Assembly: GCF_030527965.1 (NCBI RefSeq)
Contig: NZ_JAUMZU010000002.1
Span: 1-64,000, forward strand
Source of the DNA: Neisseria sp.
GTDB lineage: Bacteria; Pseudomonadota; Gammaproteobacteria; Burkholderiales; Neisseriaceae
Length of the DNA: 64,000 nucleotides
Reading direction: 5' to 3'
In this document: positions 17,409 through 27,602 of the stretch, in pieces
How positions within the stretch are numbered: the first letter of the stretch is position 1
Layout of the letters: each line of letters begins with the position of its first letter
The notes under the pieces: model-generated
What the model was told of the DNA's origin: nothing
The model's database searches: none
What the model saw: only the letters and a program-made list of their open reading frames with translations
Program-made: the position numbers and the translations under genes

Positions 17409-18890
17409 TCAAGGCGAGATCGTGCTTGGAGATGATGCCGCTTCCTTGGCTTCTTCCGTGTTTTCCGTATCCGGTTCTCCGATAAACCAAAGTTGCTTGT
17501 TGTCGGTCGGTTTGGCTGTTAACGCTTTGAGCAGGCGTGCGTATTCGGGCGATTGCTGCAGCAATACATGGGCGGCCTGTTTCAGGTTGTTGATGTCGCT
17601 ATGCGGCAGGTAAAAGCTGGTCGGAATATTCAACACGCTTTTGCGCAGCGGGGAGTCGGGCAGGTCGAGTAAGTTGAGGCTGATAAAGTACATGCCGACG
17701 TCTTGGTCATGGCGCGTGCGTGCGACTTCGTTCCATTGGTCGGCCAGCGTACGTATGCGGCGTAGAGATTCCTGAGAATATTGGTCGATGGGAATGTTAA
17801 CAACGGCGCTTAATACGTCGGACAGGCCGGGTATGGCGGGAGAATGGTCGATTCGGCTGTCTAACTGGTTTTGTGCATTGACGTTGATGATAACGATTTT
17901 TTTGATGCGTCCCTCTTTGATGGCCCGGTTGTATAAGGCGTTACCGGAAAACGTTTCCGCCCTGTCCAGCAAGCCGCGCAGGCCGAGGTTGTCGGTCAGG
18001 CCGCCGTCGATCAGGTGGATAAAGGGGCGTTTTTTACTGTCGGCATAGCGCATAAAATTCCGAGCCATTTCCCGTCGGGTTTGGTTTTGCAGGGATTTGT
18101 TGTCGGTGGCAGCAAGGGCTTCTTGTAAGTTGGCTGGCAAGGTGTAGCCGCAGTTACCGCCGTTATTGTTGAGGGTAATGGGGGCGAAAACCAATGGCAC
18201 TGCGCTGGAGGCGGCTACGGCGCGTGAGATACGCAAGTCGGATAGGTTGAGACACATAGAATCAAAACGTTCTTGCGTGAAATCAATACGTTGTCCGAGC
18301 GACATATCGGTGGCGGAAATGATGGCGAAAGGGCCTTTGCGGTGTTTTTCCAGATCGCCGAAAGTCGCTTTTTTAAACAATGTGTTTTCAAATTGTTCTT
18401 GTAACAAATCACCGCGGCCGTATTCGTTTGAGGTTAGTCGGGGTAGGTTGGCAAAAGAGAAGACTTGCTTGGTAACTTGCCTTTCGAAGTTTTGCTTCAG
18501 AAAGCGCCGTTCAAATGAAGGAATGGCGTCTTTACCGTATAGCGAGAAATAAGCGGCCAAAACCGAGCCGCCGGATACACCGCTGACCGAATCGATATTA
18601 TCTAATAATGTGCTTTCTTTGCCGCCTATCCAGACTTTCTGTTTGTTCAGTTCTTCCAAAACACCGTAGCCCAACGCCGCTGCGCGCGTACCGCCGCCGG
18701 AAAACATCAGCACGATATAGGTGTCGTTGCTGTGCGCTTCCCAATTGTTTTCCAGACGATAGCCTTTGGACGTGTCGATTTTGTTGATGGTGGTCAATGG
18801 CTGGTATTTCACCAGATTACAGGCGGAAAGTAGGGAAATGACAGCAGGCAGGAAGATTTTTACAAGGCGGGGGGTAAATTTGGCTTTCAT
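17409..18890 (-). CDS. patatin-like phospholipase, lipoprotein
   Basis: A 493-residue patatin-family lipid acyl hydrolase with a lipoprotein signal peptide ending LLSAC (Cys24). The oxyanion hole is GGGTRAAA (about 65-72), the nucleophile elbow is GVSGGS with Ser106, and the catalytic Asp lies in DGGLTDNLG (about residue 293), giving a complete Ser-Asp dyad. It is therefore expected to be an active, membrane-anchored phospholipase or lysophospholipase facing the periplasm or outer surface. It stands alone on the minus strand, upstream of yciO, with a divergent polymerase-like gene on the other side. Confidence 0.87.
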   Translation of the reverse strand: MKAKFTPRLVKIFLPAVISLLSACNLVKYQPLTTINKIDTSKGYRLENNWEAHSNDTYIVLMFSGGGTRAAALGYGVLEELNKQKVWIGGKESTLLDNIDSVSGVSGGSVLAAYFSLYGKDAIPSFERRFLKQNFERQVTKQVFSFANLPRLTSNEYGRGDLLQEQFENTLFKKATFGDLEKHRKGPFAIISATDMSLGQRIDFTQERFDSMCLNLSDLRISRAVAASSAVPLVFAPITLNNNGGNCGYTLPANLQEALAATDNKSLQNQTRREMARNFMRYADSKKRPFIHLIDGGLTDNLGLRGLLDRAETFSGNALYNRAIKEGRIKKIVIINVNAQNQLDSRIDHSPAIPGLSDVLSAVVNIPIDQYSQESLRRIRTLADQWNEVARTRHDQDVGMYFISLNLLDLPDSPLRKSVLNIPTSFYLPHSDINNLKQAAHVLLQQSPEYARLLKALTAKPTDNKQLWFIGEPDTENTEEAKEAASSPSTISP

Positions 18891-19156
18891 GTTTTTCAGG
18901 TTTGCAGATAGGCGGGAAAGGATGGCGGAAGTATATCAGAGCTGACCAGTAGCGTGTTTTCTATATGTTTTATACATATTTTTACATTTAAAAGAGAGTG
19001 CATGGCCTATTGTAGGATTTTATGACCGATTGTTTTGTTTTGTAAGCTCATATGTCATAAATAGTGCTAAGATTGCGTTGTGAATTATTACAAAGGGCTG
19101 AATGAGACGATTACAAAGTCGCAGCAATGAAATAAACCTACAATGAAAAAGATCAT

Positions 19157-20359
19157 ATGCTTATTTTTTTGATTTTGATTTCTCTTACCGGTTTTTTTGT
19201 ATCGAAATACCGGAAACTGGGTGCGTTCAATCCTTTTACCCTGTTTTTCGGATTATGGGCCGTTATTTTTATTGCATACTTTATTTTCCAGCATGTTTAT
19301 TATCCTTTGTCGAGCGAATATCTACTGGTGCAAATCTGTGTGCAGCTGGGCGCATTATTTATGATGTGGTTTGCTTCTCCTGTAGGCATTCCGGTGGTCG
19401 GTACGAATGTTCCGACTTCATCGTATAAAATAAACAAATGGGTTTTATTTTTGATTCAGATGGTGCTGTTGATAGGCATTCCGCTGACTTATCAGAAAGC
19501 AACCGAATTGGCGGGCGGCAGTATTTTTACCAGTGCCGGTTATACCCGTTTGCGCTATGCCTATAACATGACAGGAGCCAGCTTGGGTTGGCTGGGATAT
19601 TTAGGGCCTCTGTCGTTTCTGACCTCGGGTATCGCCGTTTATTTTGCATCTACAAAACAATTGAGTAAGTGGAGTGCTTTGCTGGCTGTATTGTCTGGAA
19701 TGGCTTATGCTTTTCTTTCAACCGGCCGGACGTTTTTTTTGATGATTTTTATTTTGACCGTGATGCCGCTGGCGGTGACGGGCAAAGTGCGTGCGAAAAG
19801 CATGTTGCTGTTGGGGAGTGTTTTGCTCGGCATGTTTTTCGTTATCGCCTCGCTTACCTCGAAAGGTACTTCGGAAGATGCTTCGTTCGGTGCTAATTTA
19901 ATCGGATTTGTAGATAGTATGCAAAGTTATTTGTTGGCGCCTTTTGTGGCGCTGGCCATGCTGTTTGACCAATCGGATTATTTGGCTATGGGCGACCACT
20001 CGTTACGTTTTGTATTGAGTTTGCTGGCCTCTCAGGGTTTGACGGATCCGCCCGGGCCGATTGTTAAAGGCTATCAGTTTACGCCGGTTCCCACCAATCT
20101 TTATACGGTTTATGAAGTGTATTTCCGTGATTTTGGCGCCGCCGGCTTTTTTATACCATTGCTTTTTCTGCCGGTACACTGGATGTTTTACAAGCAGGCT
20201 AAGAAGGGCAATGATTTTTTTATCATTGCCTATGCCATTTCGGCTTATCCGTTGATGTCGCAAATTCTGCAAGATCAATATATGACGCTGATTTCAATGT
20301 GGATACAGATTATGTTGTGGTGCTTTTTATTGATTCGTAAGGTGCAGACGGCGAGGTGA
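19157..20359 (+). CDS. Wzy/O-antigen-polymerase-like membrane protein
   Basis: A 400-residue polytopic membrane protein with about ten hydrophobic segments and a larger loop region around residues 230-310, the general layout of Wzy-type oligosaccharide repeat polymerases. No short signature identifies the substrate. It has no glycosyltransferase neighbours: a patatin gene diverges from it and a beta-helix RTX gene converges on it. Upstream, an out-of-frame ATG at 19143 opens a nine-codon reading frame (MKKIICLFF) that overlaps the start; a seven-T run at 19164-19170 lies within it. Assignment to the polymerase superfamily is moderate. Confidence 0.6.
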   Translation: MLIFLILISLTGFFVSKYRKLGAFNPFTLFFGLWAVIFIAYFIFQHVYYPLSSEYLLVQICVQLGALFMMWFASPVGIPVVGTNVPTSSYKINKWVLFLIQMVLLIGIPLTYQKATELAGGSIFTSAGYTRLRYAYNMTGASLGWLGYLGPLSFLTSGIAVYFASTKQLSKWSALLAVLSGMAYAFLSTGRTFFLMIFILTVMPLAVTGKVRAKSMLLLGSVLLGMFFVIASLTSKGTSEDASFGANLIGFVDSMQSYLLAPFVALAMLFDQSDYLAMGDHSLRFVLSLLASQGLTDPPGPIVKGYQFTPVPTNLYTVYEVYFRDFGAAGFFIPLLFLPVHWMFYKQAKKGNDFFIIAYAISAYPLMSQILQDQYMTLISMWIQIMLWCFLLIRKVQTAR

Positions 20360-20381
20360 AGCACCAAATTTGAAGTCATGG

Positions 20382-20431
20382 TTTAAATATAATGCCTGTC
20401 TGAAAATGTTCAGACAGGCATTATATTTAAA
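20382..20431. terminator. 22-bp inverted repeat with DUS pair, bidirectional terminator
   Basis: Two uptake sequences face each other and the pairing extends outward through TTTAAATAT, giving a 22-bp perfect stem with a six-base loop. It lies between the convergent polymerase-like and beta-helix genes. Confidence 0.85.
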
Positions 20432-20497
20432 CAAAGCAGCTTTGTTACAAAGGCGTTCGGAAAGATTCCGATCGGGATTTTTCCGAGCGCCTCTGGT

Positions 20498-23458
20498 TTA
20501 GTAGATGGTGAAGTTGGCCGCGGTAAGCTCGGCGCTTGTTCCATCCAGCTCGGCAAATTGTACGGCGCTGAAATGTGTACCCGAACCGTCTGCATCGTAA
20601 TACAGTTTGGTTCCGTCTTGGTAAACACGGGTTTCAGTGGTAATCGCGTTGGATTGTGCAAACCAGTTGCCTTCCAAAGAGCCGAATACCAGAGAGCTCA
20701 GGCCCAGTTTGTCATTCCCTGCAGAAAAATCGGTTACATGGTCGACATCACCGTTTAATCGGCCGTTGAATAAGAAAGTGTCGTTGCCTGCTCCGCCGGT
20801 CAGCGTATCATTGCCTTCTCCGCCGATAAGCGTATCGTTGCCCGCTCCGCCAGATAGCGTGTTGGCCGCTACATTGCCTTTAAGGGTATTGTCCAAACTA
20901 TTGCCCGTGGCATTGAGCGGATCAATATTCAAAAGCACCAGATTTTCAACATGATCGGGCAAAGTGTAGCTTACCGTGCTGTAAATGGTATCTTTACCGC
21001 CGTTGGCAGCCTCTTTTACGGTATCGGAGGCATGGTCGACATAATACGTATTGTCGGATGATGTACCTGTGTAGTGCTGAATGCTACCGGTCAATACCGA
21101 ATTGTGGGTATTCACGAAACCGTTGATGGTTGCACTACCGTTGGTGTGGGTTTCTACAGTTTGAGTGTAATTACCACCTACAATGGAGTTGCCCGAGAAT
21201 TGCAGATTGTTGATGTCACCTACCAGGTTTTCATTGTGATAGAGGCCAGTGGAGGTTTCCGCACCCATGAATAAAACCGACATGCCTTTGGTAATCGTAT
21301 TTGCAGCAACGATATTGTCATTGACTTTGACATTATCCAAATCACCCGTGCCGCCGTTATAGTCGGTTACATAGGTTTTTTTAGTAATGACATCGTAAAT
21401 GCTTAATTTGCTGGGCATATAAGCGCCAATTACCCCGGCCGAAGAGTCGCTGTCCCAAATGGATTCTACGCCGACCACTTTCCGGTTGACATTGCCGTTC
21501 AGCGTGTTGTGGCTGAATACGGTGCCGTTGGAGTCCGTACCGGTATAGAGCATCCAGCCGGTGCCTTTTTCACTGGTCACGTTGACTTCGTTGTGTGTGA
21601 ATTTGTTGTTGACGCTGCCTTGATAGGCCTGCAGCAAACCCTGTCCGACTGCTTTGGAACTGGACACGATATTGCCCGTTACATTATTGTTGTTGGACAT
21701 ATAAGCAATGTGCACGGCAGACGATTTGGCCTCAGTTAAGTAGTTGTTGCTGACCGTATTGCCGTCACTGCGGTTTTGCATGGAAATATTCCGCACATTT
21801 TCGCTAATTACATTATTACTGATGGTGCTGTTGCTGACGCCGGAGAAAGATACACCATAGTAACCACCGGTAATATGATTTCCAGTAATCGTTGCGCCGG
21901 TAATGTTATATTTATTGGCGGTAACGCTGGTGTCCGTACGGTATTCATGCCATTTGGTCAGGCTGCCTGAATAAAGGCTCGATTCAGACTGGTTATACAG
22001 AACAATCGCGTAGTTTTCATTGGCATCGCTTTTAACGCCTTCTTGTAATACGATATTGTTGTTTTTGATGACCAGATTGGTTACATCACCATCTTCAGTC
22101 ACAAAACTGATGGCGCGGTTTTTTACATTGATAAAATTGTTGTCTTCAATGGTAACGCTATCGCTGTTAATGCCGACGATACCGCGCAAACCTGCTTTGT
22201 TTTGTAGATCAAAAGTAAAGCCTTCAACTTCTACGTCTTTGATATTTTTCTGTAAGATAATACCGCTGTTAAAGCCGTTGGAAATATTTTTGAAAACCAA
22301 AGTAGAATTGTTGCCGTCAACGTAATCCGTGCCGGAATGCACGATAACGCCTTTTCCGCTAAGAGTGTAGCTGCCGTTTTCGGGCATTTCTACACCCAAA
22401 CCCTTTTTGGCTGCCACGTCAATAGCCGATTGCAGGGCAGAGGTGATATCACTGCCTCCCTTATGGAAAGCTGACACGGATACACTGTCTTTGAAGGTGG
22501 TACCCCATGAGCTGGAGCCCCACGAAGTGGTGTAATCACCTCCGGCACCTTTGGTGAAAAGCGTGTGATGGCTACCATCACTGACCACAATATATTTTAA
22601 AGCGCTGTTGCCGGCTGCGGCCGTCGCTGCTTCTGATGCATTCTTGACAACGGTGTAAGAGGCGCCGGAAGGCACGTTACTACTGACAAATGCACTGGTC
22701 GTTACTGTTGTTGAAGTTTTAGCCAAATCAATCTCCTGTTTTTTTGATGTATCAGCAAGACTATTTGAGTTTCCATCATTCTGTGTAGTGGCAGACTGGC
22801 TGTTGGAGCCGGTTGCCTTCACCACAGCACTTGGAGTGCTGCTCGGAATGGAAGGTTCTACAGCAACCTTCTCGTTATTCTGAGTTGCGCTATGCGTGGT
22901 GTTGCTTTTGGAAACTACCTCTGTTTGGCTTGAAGTGTTGTTAGCCGTTTGAGAGGCAGTCGTTGTTGCAACAGGGTTGCTGCTTGCGTCCGCCTCCTTA
23001 TTGGTTTGGGTGGAAACAAGCGCTTCCTTCTCTTTGGTTTGAGATGCTACAGAGGCCGATGAGTCAGAATCATCTGAGCCGCCACCGCCTGCCGCAGCAG
23101 CAATACCGCCGATTAAAGCACCACCCAGTCCTAAACCTGCTAACCAAGGGTAAGGTGAAGAACTTGATGCTTGGGGTTGAATCTCTTCCGCTGAAACACT
23201 GGTGTCTTGAGGTAAATCAATGGCTGTAGGCGCTTCGGCAGCGGCATATTCATAGCCTGACAACGTTGTACCTTGGGGCGGATTATCAGGCGTAAAAAGG
23301 GCTTCTTCATTTAAACCCAAGTCTTCAATCGGTTGATTCAATATCAACTCTGACTCAGGAACGGTAAAAAAGGGCGCGTCTTCGGTTGTAATGTGTTTTT
23401 GGCTAAGTTCATTAGCCTGTGTATGGGTATTATTCATGCTAATTGGATTAAGTCTCAT
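20498..23458 (-). CDS. secreted beta-helix protein with RTX repeats (polysaccharide-active enzyme or adhesin)
   Basis: About 986 residues. The start at 23458 is chosen because GGGAG lies eight bases upstream; an ATG 37 codons earlier is open but lacks a site. An N-terminal low-complexity region contains WLAGLGLGGALIGG followed by AAAAGGGG, as in large type-I-secreted adhesins. A Ser/Thr/Gln-rich linker follows (about 150-260). Residues about 310-800 form a right-handed parallel beta-helix opening with SDITSALQSAIDVAAKKG, like pectate-lyase-superfamily and alginate-epimerase A modules. Three RTX nonapeptides (GGAGNDTLIGGEGNDTL) sit near residue 880, then a type I secretion C-terminus with VTDFSAGNDKLGLS. 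Predicted to be calcium-binding, secreted and possibly polysaccharide-modifying. No type I secretion genes are nearby. Confidence 0.8.
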   Translation of the reverse strand: MRLNPISMNNTHTQANELSQKHITTEDAPFFTVPESELILNQPIEDLGLNEEALFTPDNPPQGTTLSGYEYAAAEAPTAIDLPQDTSVSAEEIQPQASSSSPYPWLAGLGLGGALIGGIAAAAGGGGSDDSDSSASVASQTKEKEALVSTQTNKEADASSNPVATTTASQTANNTSSQTEVVSKSNTTHSATQNNEKVAVEPSIPSSTPSAVVKATGSNSQSATTQNDGNSNSLADTSKKQEIDLAKTSTTVTTSAFVSSNVPSGASYTVVKNASEAATAAAGNSALKYIVVSDGSHHTLFTKGAGGDYTTSWGSSSWGTTFKDSVSVSAFHKGGSDITSALQSAIDVAAKKGLGVEMPENGSYTLSGKGVIVHSGTDYVDGNNSTLVFKNISNGFNSGIILQKNIKDVEVEGFTFDLQNKAGLRGIVGINSDSVTIEDNNFINVKNRAISFVTEDGDVTNLVIKNNNIVLQEGVKSDANENYAIVLYNQSESSLYSGSLTKWHEYRTDTSVTANKYNITGATITGNHITGGYYGVSFSGVSNSTISNNVISENVRNISMQNRSDGNTVSNNYLTEAKSSAVHIAYMSNNNNVTGNIVSSSKAVGQGLLQAYQGSVNNKFTHNEVNVTSEKGTGWMLYTGTDSNGTVFSHNTLNGNVNRKVVGVESIWDSDSSAGVIGAYMPSKLSIYDVITKKTYVTDYNGGTGDLDNVKVNDNIVAANTITKGMSVLFMGAETSTGLYHNENLVGDINNLQFSGNSIVGGNYTQTVETHTNGSATINGFVNTHNSVLTGSIQHYTGTSSDNTYYVDHASDTVKEAANGGKDTIYSTVSYTLPDHVENLVLLNIDPLNATGNSLDNTLKGNVAANTLSGGAGNDTLIGGEGNDTLTGGAGNDTFLFNGRLNGDVDHVTDFSAGNDKLGLSSLVFGSLEGNWFAQSNAITTETRVYQDGTKLYYDADGSGTHFSAVQFAELDGTSAELTAANFTIY

Positions 23459-24095
23459 TATTAAAGCTCCCAAATAGTACAGCATTTCCGTGATTGTTAT
23501 AGCACAAAACCTAAGATAATCGGTTTTTATAATAGATAATCGGTATTTGTGTTGTGTTTTTGTTTGCATCCATTTATTTTTTTATTTAAATGGAATTTTA
23601 TGATTGTTTGTATTTAGCGTCCGCTTATTGATAGTTTAAGCGGGAAAAGGTTCAAAAAATATTTACTTTTGTAATAAAAACATATAGATACAAACGAATC
23701 CCTAAATGCGACTGTAAAATATAATTAAAGATACTATTTGTATTAAAACTATATTTAAGTAATATAATTACTTATTAATTTATTTATAATCTAATCTAAT
23801 TTCTATTTTAGATGCATATAATATAGTATTTTTATTTTGATGTCATAGAATATTTTTGTTTGTAACTGTTTTAACCTAACTCTTTTGGGGTTCTGAGAGT
23901 AAATAGGATGGCATATTGAAGAATATCTTTCTGTTTTTTCTGATGAATCGAATGCCTGTCTGAAAAATGAACGGGATGTATCGGTTCGTACTTTTTACAC
24001 ATCTTAAAAAATGCCTGTCTGTTTTCAGACAGGCATGGCCGATTTAGGTTATTTGAAGTTTTAGAAGGCTTTGGAAAATCTGACTCGATTGAAAA
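23459..24095. other. long AT-rich intergenic region upstream of the beta-helix gene
   Basis: A 637-bp gap with no supported gene. The part from about 23570 to 23880 is very AT-rich (long A/T runs, few G or C) and probably holds the promoter and regulatory region of the beta-helix gene on the minus strand. The part nearest dnaE carries one single uptake sequence at about 23954 and an inverted pair at 24011-24036. Confidence 0.5.
24011..24036. terminator. DUS-based hairpin downstream of dnaE
   Basis: Facing ATGCCTGTCTG and CAGACAGGCAT arms with a four-T loop form an 11-bp stem, 60 bp past the dnaE stop on the minus strand, a probable terminator for dnaE. Confidence 0.7.
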
Positions 24096-27000
24096 TTACC
24101 AGCCTACCTTCAGATGGTATTCGCCCAATACCTCGGTTAATTGGTCGAAGAGGTTGGTTTTCGGTGTAACGTGCCATTGGGCATGTGTTTCCAATGCACC
24201 TTGGGCACCTTGATTGCGGTAAAACACATGGACGGGGATGGTGGGCTCTTGTGTGCTGTTTCCGAGAAAGCTTTGTAAGATTCCGACGGCTTTGGCGACA
24301 TCGTGTTGAGGAGTGAAATGCAAGGTCAGGTTGCGGGCAAAACGCTCGCGTGCTTGTTGTAGGGTCATGACGCTGTTGGCGATGATACGCAGGCCGCTTT
24401 CGCCGTTGTAATCATCTCGGCTGACTTTGCATTCCATAATCAGCACTCGGTCGGCTTTCAATTCGGAGGCGCCTTGCTCCAATGCTTGCCCGGTAACCAT
24501 AACTTCCGCCCGACCGGAAGGGTCTTCCAGGGTGGCGAATACCAGTTTCCCGCGTTTGCCCATCATGGAGCGAACCGATGTGGCGAAACCGGCCACGCGC
24601 ACGTTGTCTTGCGGTTTCAGTTTGCCAAGCCGAACGGGGGCGAATTGGCGAACTTCGCCGGCAAACGGCCCGAATGGGTGGCCGGAAAGATAAAAGCCGA
24701 TAACCTGTTTTTCTTCCGCCAGCTTTTGTGCTTCTCCCCAAGCGGGTTGGTCGACTAATTGCACCGCTTCAATCGCATCTTGCGCAAAATCAAATAAGCC
24801 GCCTTGATTGGCATTGGCTGCTTTTTGCTCTGCATTGTTGATGGCCAGATCGATATTGGCCAGCAGCATGGCACGGTTAGCATTGATGCTGTCGAAAGCA
24901 CCGCCGCGTATCAATGATTCGATGGTTCGTTTATTCAGATGGGCTTTGTCGACCCGTTCGCAGAAATCCAATAAATCTTTAAATTCGCCGCCTTGTTTGC
25001 GCGCTTCAACGATGGCTTCCACTGCGCCTTCGCCCACGCCTTTGACGGCGCCGAGGGCATAACGGATGCGACGTTGGTTGTCGGGTGTGAACAAGTAATC
25101 CGATTCGTTGACGTCGGGCGGCAGAAAAGTGATGCCGTTGGCTATAGAATCGTCATAAAAGTTTTTCAGCTGGTCGGTGTTGTCCAGCTCGCTCGACATG
25201 GTGGCGGCCATGAATTCGGCGGGGTAGTGGGCTTTGAGCCAAGCTGTTTGATAGGCAATCAGAGCATAGGCGGCGGCGTGCGACTTATTGAAACCGTAGC
25301 CGGCAAATTTTTCCATGTAATCGAAAATTTCATCGGCCTTGCTGCGCGGGATGTTTTGCTTTGCCGCACCTTCGGCAAATATCTCGCGGTGCTTTACCAT
25401 TTCTTCCGGCTTTTTCTTACCCATGGCACGGCGCAGCAAATCGGCGCCGCCGAGTGAATAGCCGCCGATAACCTGCGCGGCTTGCATCACTTGTTCTTGA
25501 TACACCATGATGCCGTAGGTTGGTGCCAGTACCGGTTCCAGCAGAGGGTGGATGTATTGGAATTTATTACCCTTCATGCGAGAAACGAAATCAGGAATAT
25601 TGTCCATCGGCCCGGGGCGGTAGAGCGAAACGAAGGCAATCAATTCTTCGAATTTGGTGGTGTGCGCCGTTTTCAGCATTTTTTTCATGCCGGTGGATTC
25701 AAACTGGAACACAGCGGTGGTGTTGGCATCGCGGAAAATTTTATAAGCGGTCTGATCTTCCAGTGAAATCGTATTGACGTCGATTTCTTCGCCCGTAGTC
25801 TCTTTTATAAATGTCTGCGCCATTTCAATGATGGTCAGGTTGCGTAAGCCAAGGAAGTCGAATTTAACCAAGCCGACATCTTCTACGTCGCCTTTGTCGA
25901 ACATGGATACGGGTGAAGCCGATTCGTCGGCCTGATAAACGGGACTGAAATCGGAAATTCTGCCCGGTGCGATTAACACGCCGCCGGCGTGCATGCCTAA
26001 TCCACGAGTCAGGTCTTCCAGTTTTTTGGCCAGTTCGATTAGCTCGTCGGCATCTTCTTCTTCGATTAATTGGCGGATTTCCGGTTCCATTTCCATTGCT
26101 TTTTCCAAGCTGACCGGCCGGTTGGCCTCAAGCGGAACCAGCTTCGACAGGCGGTCGCACAGGCCAAACGGCAGCTCGAGTACGCGGCCGACGTCGCGGA
26201 TAACGGCTTTGGACGACATGGTGCCGAAGGTAACAATCTGACTGACGGCGGCGGCGCCGTATTTTTCACGCACATATTCGATAACGCGGCCGCGGTTGCT
26301 TTGGCAGAAATCAATATCGAAATCTGGCATGGAAACACGTTCGGGGTTGAGAAACCGTTCGAACAGCAGCGCATATTTGAGCGGGTCAAGGTCGGTAATT
26401 TTCAGTGCGTAGGCAACGAGAGAGCCCGCGCCGGAACCGCGACCCGGCCCTACCGGGCAGCCGTGACCTTTTGCCCAGTTGATAAAGTCTTGTACGATAA
26501 GAAAATAACCCGGGAAACCCATCTGAATGATGATGGCCAGCTCGAAATCCAAGCGAGCCTGATATTCGGCCATTTTGGCGGCGCGTTCTTCTGCATCGGG
26601 ATAAAGCTGAAGCATACGCTCTTGCAGGCCTTCGTTGGCAAGCCGGGTTAGGTAATCGTCGAGCGACATGCCGTCGGGTGTGGGAAACAGGGGCAGGAAG
26701 TTTTTGCCCAGCGTGAGCGTTAGATTGCAGCGCTTGGCGATTTCCACGGTATTTTGCAAGGCTTCGGGCAGGTCGGCAAAGCGCTCGGCCATGGCTTCGG
26801 GCGCAATGAAAAACTGGCTCGGGGTGAATTCGTGCGGGCGCTTTTTGTCGCCCAGCACCCAGCCGCCGGCAATGCAAACGCGTGTTTCGTGGGCTTTGAA
26901 ATCGTCTGGTGCTAAGAATTGGGCCGGATGGGTGGCAACAACGGGCAACCCGAGTTCTTCTGCGATTTTGATGCTGCCTGAAACGGAGGTTTCCCATTGC

Positions 27001-27536
27001 GGGCGTTCGGGTAGACGTTGTAATTCGAGGTAAAACGCGTTGGGAAACCATGCGGCGTATTTTTGCGCGGCTGAGCGGGCGGCTGCGGCATGGCCGTTCA
27101 TCAAATTGGCGCCCACTTCGCCGTAATGCGCGCCCGATAGGCAAATCAGGCCGCTGTTGTCACCTTCAGCCAACCATGCTTGCCGCAGTTCGGCATGGTC
27201 GACATTGCGGTCTTTTCCGACATAGGCGGCGCTCAGCAGCTCGCTCAGGCGCAGGTAGCCAGCATGGTTTTTGACCACCAGCATGGCGCGGAACGGTTTG
27301 TCGGGTGCATCGGGGTTTTCAATCCATACATCCGCCGAGGCCACTGGTTTGATGCCTGCGCCGCGGCAGGCTTTGTAGAATTTCACTAAGCCGAACAGAT
27401 TCATCAGATCGCTGACGCCCAAGGCGGGCAGACCGTCGGCAACGGCTTTTTTGACAGCGTCTTTGATGCGGATGGTGCCGTCGGTAATGGAAAATTCGGT
27501 GTGTAGGCGCAGGGGGATGTAAATCGGATCGGTCAT
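24096..27536 (-). CDS. dnaE: DNA polymerase III alpha subunit
   Basis: The 1146-residue replicative polymerase catalytic subunit. The ATG at 27536 is chosen because it gives the family start TDPIYIPLRLHTEFSI; the open frame extends 29 codons upstream without support. The N-terminal PHP domain is followed by the C-family polymerase core with VGPGRGSGAGSLVAYAL and PDFDIDF (catalytic aspartates), the helix-hairpin-helix region around GYGFNKSHAAAYA, and an OB fold near residues 980-1060 (VRVAGFATSVRSMMGKRGK). Full family length. It stands alone on the minus strand with uptake-sequence hairpins at both ends. Confidence 0.97.
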   Translation of the reverse strand: MTDPIYIPLRLHTEFSITDGTIRIKDAVKKAVADGLPALGVSDLMNLFGLVKFYKACRGAGIKPVASADVWIENPDAPDKPFRAMLVVKNHAGYLRLSELLSAAYVGKDRNVDHAELRQAWLAEGDNSGLICLSGAHYGEVGANLMNGHAAAARSAAQKYAAWFPNAFYLELQRLPERPQWETSVSGSIKIAEELGLPVVATHPAQFLAPDDFKAHETRVCIAGGWVLGDKKRPHEFTPSQFFIAPEAMAERFADLPEALQNTVEIAKRCNLTLTLGKNFLPLFPTPDGMSLDDYLTRLANEGLQERMLQLYPDAEERAAKMAEYQARLDFELAIIIQMGFPGYFLIVQDFINWAKGHGCPVGPGRGSGAGSLVAYALKITDLDPLKYALLFERFLNPERVSMPDFDIDFCQSNRGRVIEYVREKYGAAAVSQIVTFGTMSSKAVIRDVGRVLELPFGLCDRLSKLVPLEANRPVSLEKAMEMEPEIRQLIEEEDADELIELAKKLEDLTRGLGMHAGGVLIAPGRISDFSPVYQADESASPVSMFDKGDVEDVGLVKFDFLGLRNLTIIEMAQTFIKETTGEEIDVNTISLEDQTAYKIFRDANTTAVFQFESTGMKKMLKTAHTTKFEELIAFVSLYRPGPMDNIPDFVSRMKGNKFQYIHPLLEPVLAPTYGIMVYQEQVMQAAQVIGGYSLGGADLLRRAMGKKKPEEMVKHREIFAEGAAKQNIPRSKADEIFDYMEKFAGYGFNKSHAAAYALIAYQTAWLKAHYPAEFMAATMSSELDNTDQLKNFYDDSIANGITFLPPDVNESDYLFTPDNQRRIRYALGAVKGVGEGAVEAIVEARKQGGEFKDLLDFCERVDKAHLNKRTIESLIRGGAFDSINANRAMLLANIDLAINNAEQKAANANQGGLFDFAQDAIEAVQLVDQPAWGEAQKLAEEKQVIGFYLSGHPFGPFAGEVRQFAPVRLGKLKPQDNVRVAGFATSVRSMMGKRGKLVFATLEDPSGRAEVMVTGQALEQGASELKADRVLIMECKVSRDDYNGESGLRIIANSVMTLQQARERFARNLTLHFTPQHDVAKAVGILQSFLGNSTQEPTIPVHVFYRNQGAQGALETHAQWHVTPKTNLFDQLTEVLGEYHLKVGW

Positions 27537-27602
27537 AACAGCGGGACGGGTGTTGGGGTCGTTAATGATGAAGGTGTATTGTAGCAGGGTTTTAAATGGA
27601 AA

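Noticed and set aside
23459-24095. Gene in the long gap before dnaE
   Set aside because: No frame of useful length with a ribosome site is present in the AT-rich sequence.
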